A DNA stretch of 17,506 bases from Candidatus Altimarinota bacterium (GTDB lineage Bacteria > Patescibacteria > JAEDAM01 > BD1-5 > UBA2023), in the NCBI GenBank assembly GCA_018457335.1, contig JAGYHI010000018.1:1-17506 (forward strand). Direction: 5' to 3'. Position numbers and translations under genes: made by a program. Below are positions 16,801 through 17,506 of this stretch, piece by piece. Below the pieces are notes generated by a model. That model saw only the letters and a program-made list of their open reading frames with translations. It was not told the origin of the DNA and searched no databases. Numbering within the stretch: the stretch's first letter is position 1; each line of letters begins with the position of its first letter.

Positions 16801-17506
16801 AAATGAAAACATTCGTTTTTCTGCAAGTGCGTCGACTATTTTGGCAACGAATATCACCAATAAATCTCAATACGCTTGGGATTTTGACGGTGACGGACAT
16901 ATAGATAAAACCACTCAAGAACCCTATGTAGACTATGCCTATAAACGAGTTGGTACCTTTAATATGAAAGTACGGGTCACTTACAATGGAGTCTCAAATG
17001 TAAAATATCAAACAATCAACATTCGAAATCCTCTTAAAGCCTCTTTTCAAGCATATAAATTAGATAATTCTCTCTACCTTATCAATACGAGCCAAGGAGC
17101 CTTTGATAAAGTTTATTGGAAATTTTGAGATTTTTCAAATGATGCCCTCTATAATACACTTATACCTTTCGAAAAAATCCCACTTGCTGATAAAGATGGT
17201 TTTATCGGAGAACTTTCTATTTCATACAATGATACTGAGGTTGATACAGTAAAAATTTATATGAAAGATATAGAGCAGATTGTACCTGATGATTCTGGCG
17301 TCTACCAAAGCTCTATTCCAGTAGAAAACGACACTATCCATATTACTTCTCCTTCACAAGGGCTTGGATTATCATTTTATGGAAATGATAAAAATATTAC
17401 AAGATTTGGAATTGATACCGATGTAAATACTGATAGCAATCTTGACGGAAATGCAGAAAATGATATAGACAATAAAGATCATTCTTCATTTAAAAATGGA
17501 AGTTTT
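13853..17506 (+). CDS. large surface protein: VirB2/TrbC-like two-helix segment fused to many PKD-like domains (3' end beyond window)
   Basis: At least 1218 residues; no stop before the window ends. UGA codons at 15959, 16061, 16331 and 17126 read as Gly, the first in WNFGDGS, a PKD core motif. A signal peptide (about 1-27, ending SSYAA) precedes a segment of about residues 75-146. That segment carries two membrane helices around a charged turn (VLYVLYAGFRIMTSNGEENT, then GIIYVLVGIVVMWLAYAIVM), as in VirB2/TrbC-type pilin subunits. After a charged helical linker (about 180-275) come at least eight PKD-like beta domains of about 90-110 residues. Their markers include WDFGNGN, YAFKKPGKYVVKL, FDEIGTYTVSLTVTN, YKKTGVYTVKLTV, WDFDGDGH and YKRVGTFNMKVRVTY. 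PKD domains usually serve in adhesion or as rigid stalks. The two-helix part probably anchors the protein; secretion-channel function is only a possibility. UGA is very rare here relative to hflX. Confidence 0.88.

Noticed and set aside
1..17506. CGA/CGG read as tryptophan, reported for some Absconditabacteria
   Set aside because: UGG is used normally for Trp, CGA is frequent, and it falls in Arg-compatible basic positions. Nothing here requires reassignment, though one window cannot exclude it for CGG.
1..17506. CRISPR array, tRNA, rRNA or transposase genes
   Set aside because: I looked for regular spaced repeats, cloverleaf-like segments, rRNA-like sequence and transposase motifs, and found none.

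Overview
The window is an AT-rich stretch that makes sense only if UGA is read as glycine (genetic code 25). With UGA as stop, nearly every gene breaks into in-frame fragments. With UGA as Gly, long proteins appear, and UGA falls on invariant glycines: the P-loop glycine of a Mur ligase (1603-1605) and of HflX (6750-6752), the DxxG glycine of HflX (6603-6605), and the glycine of a PKD FGDG motif (15959-15961). Every complete gene ends in TAA, except one TAG. This code, plus several families I associate with the Candidate Phyla Radiation (CPR), points to Absconditabacteria (SR1) or Gracilibacteria. I cannot choose between them.

Layout. 1-417 has no convincing gene. It is a cluster of small palindromic repeats followed by a minus-strand terminator. 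A MurF-like Mur ligase (418-1698, minus) diverges from a compact plus-strand operon (1860-5726): a small coiled-coil protein, a membrane protein with a PP2C-like N-terminal domain and a propeller-like C-terminal part, a short RecO-like protein, and a prepilin peptidase. Converging on it is a minus-strand pair, hflX (6177-7436) and a small membrane protein with a HEPN-like RxxxxH motif (5749-6150). A 78-residue orphan gene (7658-7894) has its own promoter, structured leader and terminator. A second plus-strand operon (8031-10639) encodes a conserved hypothetical protein, a membrane-anchored FecR/Ig-like protein and a type IV prepilin-like protein. Three separately promoted genes for exported proteins follow: an M23 peptidase with SLH-like repeats (10762-12309), a family 1 solute-binding protein (12390-13781), and a very large protein that runs off the window (13853 to beyond 17506), in which a VirB2/TrbC-like two-helix segment is fused to many PKD-like domains.

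How the genes fit together. Much of the window concerns the cell surface: a pilin-like protein and the peptidase type that processes pilins, wall enzymes, an SLH-bearing protein, and a large adhesin-like protein. This would suit a small, host-attached cell that takes up nutrients or DNA from others, but that lifestyle is inferred from gene content and lineage.

Most unusual points. A palindromic repeat lies in frame inside the G domain of HflX, and its terminal TGA is readable only because of the recoding. UGA makes up about two thirds of the glycine codons in hflX but is rare in the large surface genes. A hairpin at 12344-12388 appears to combine a terminator with the next gene's promoter.
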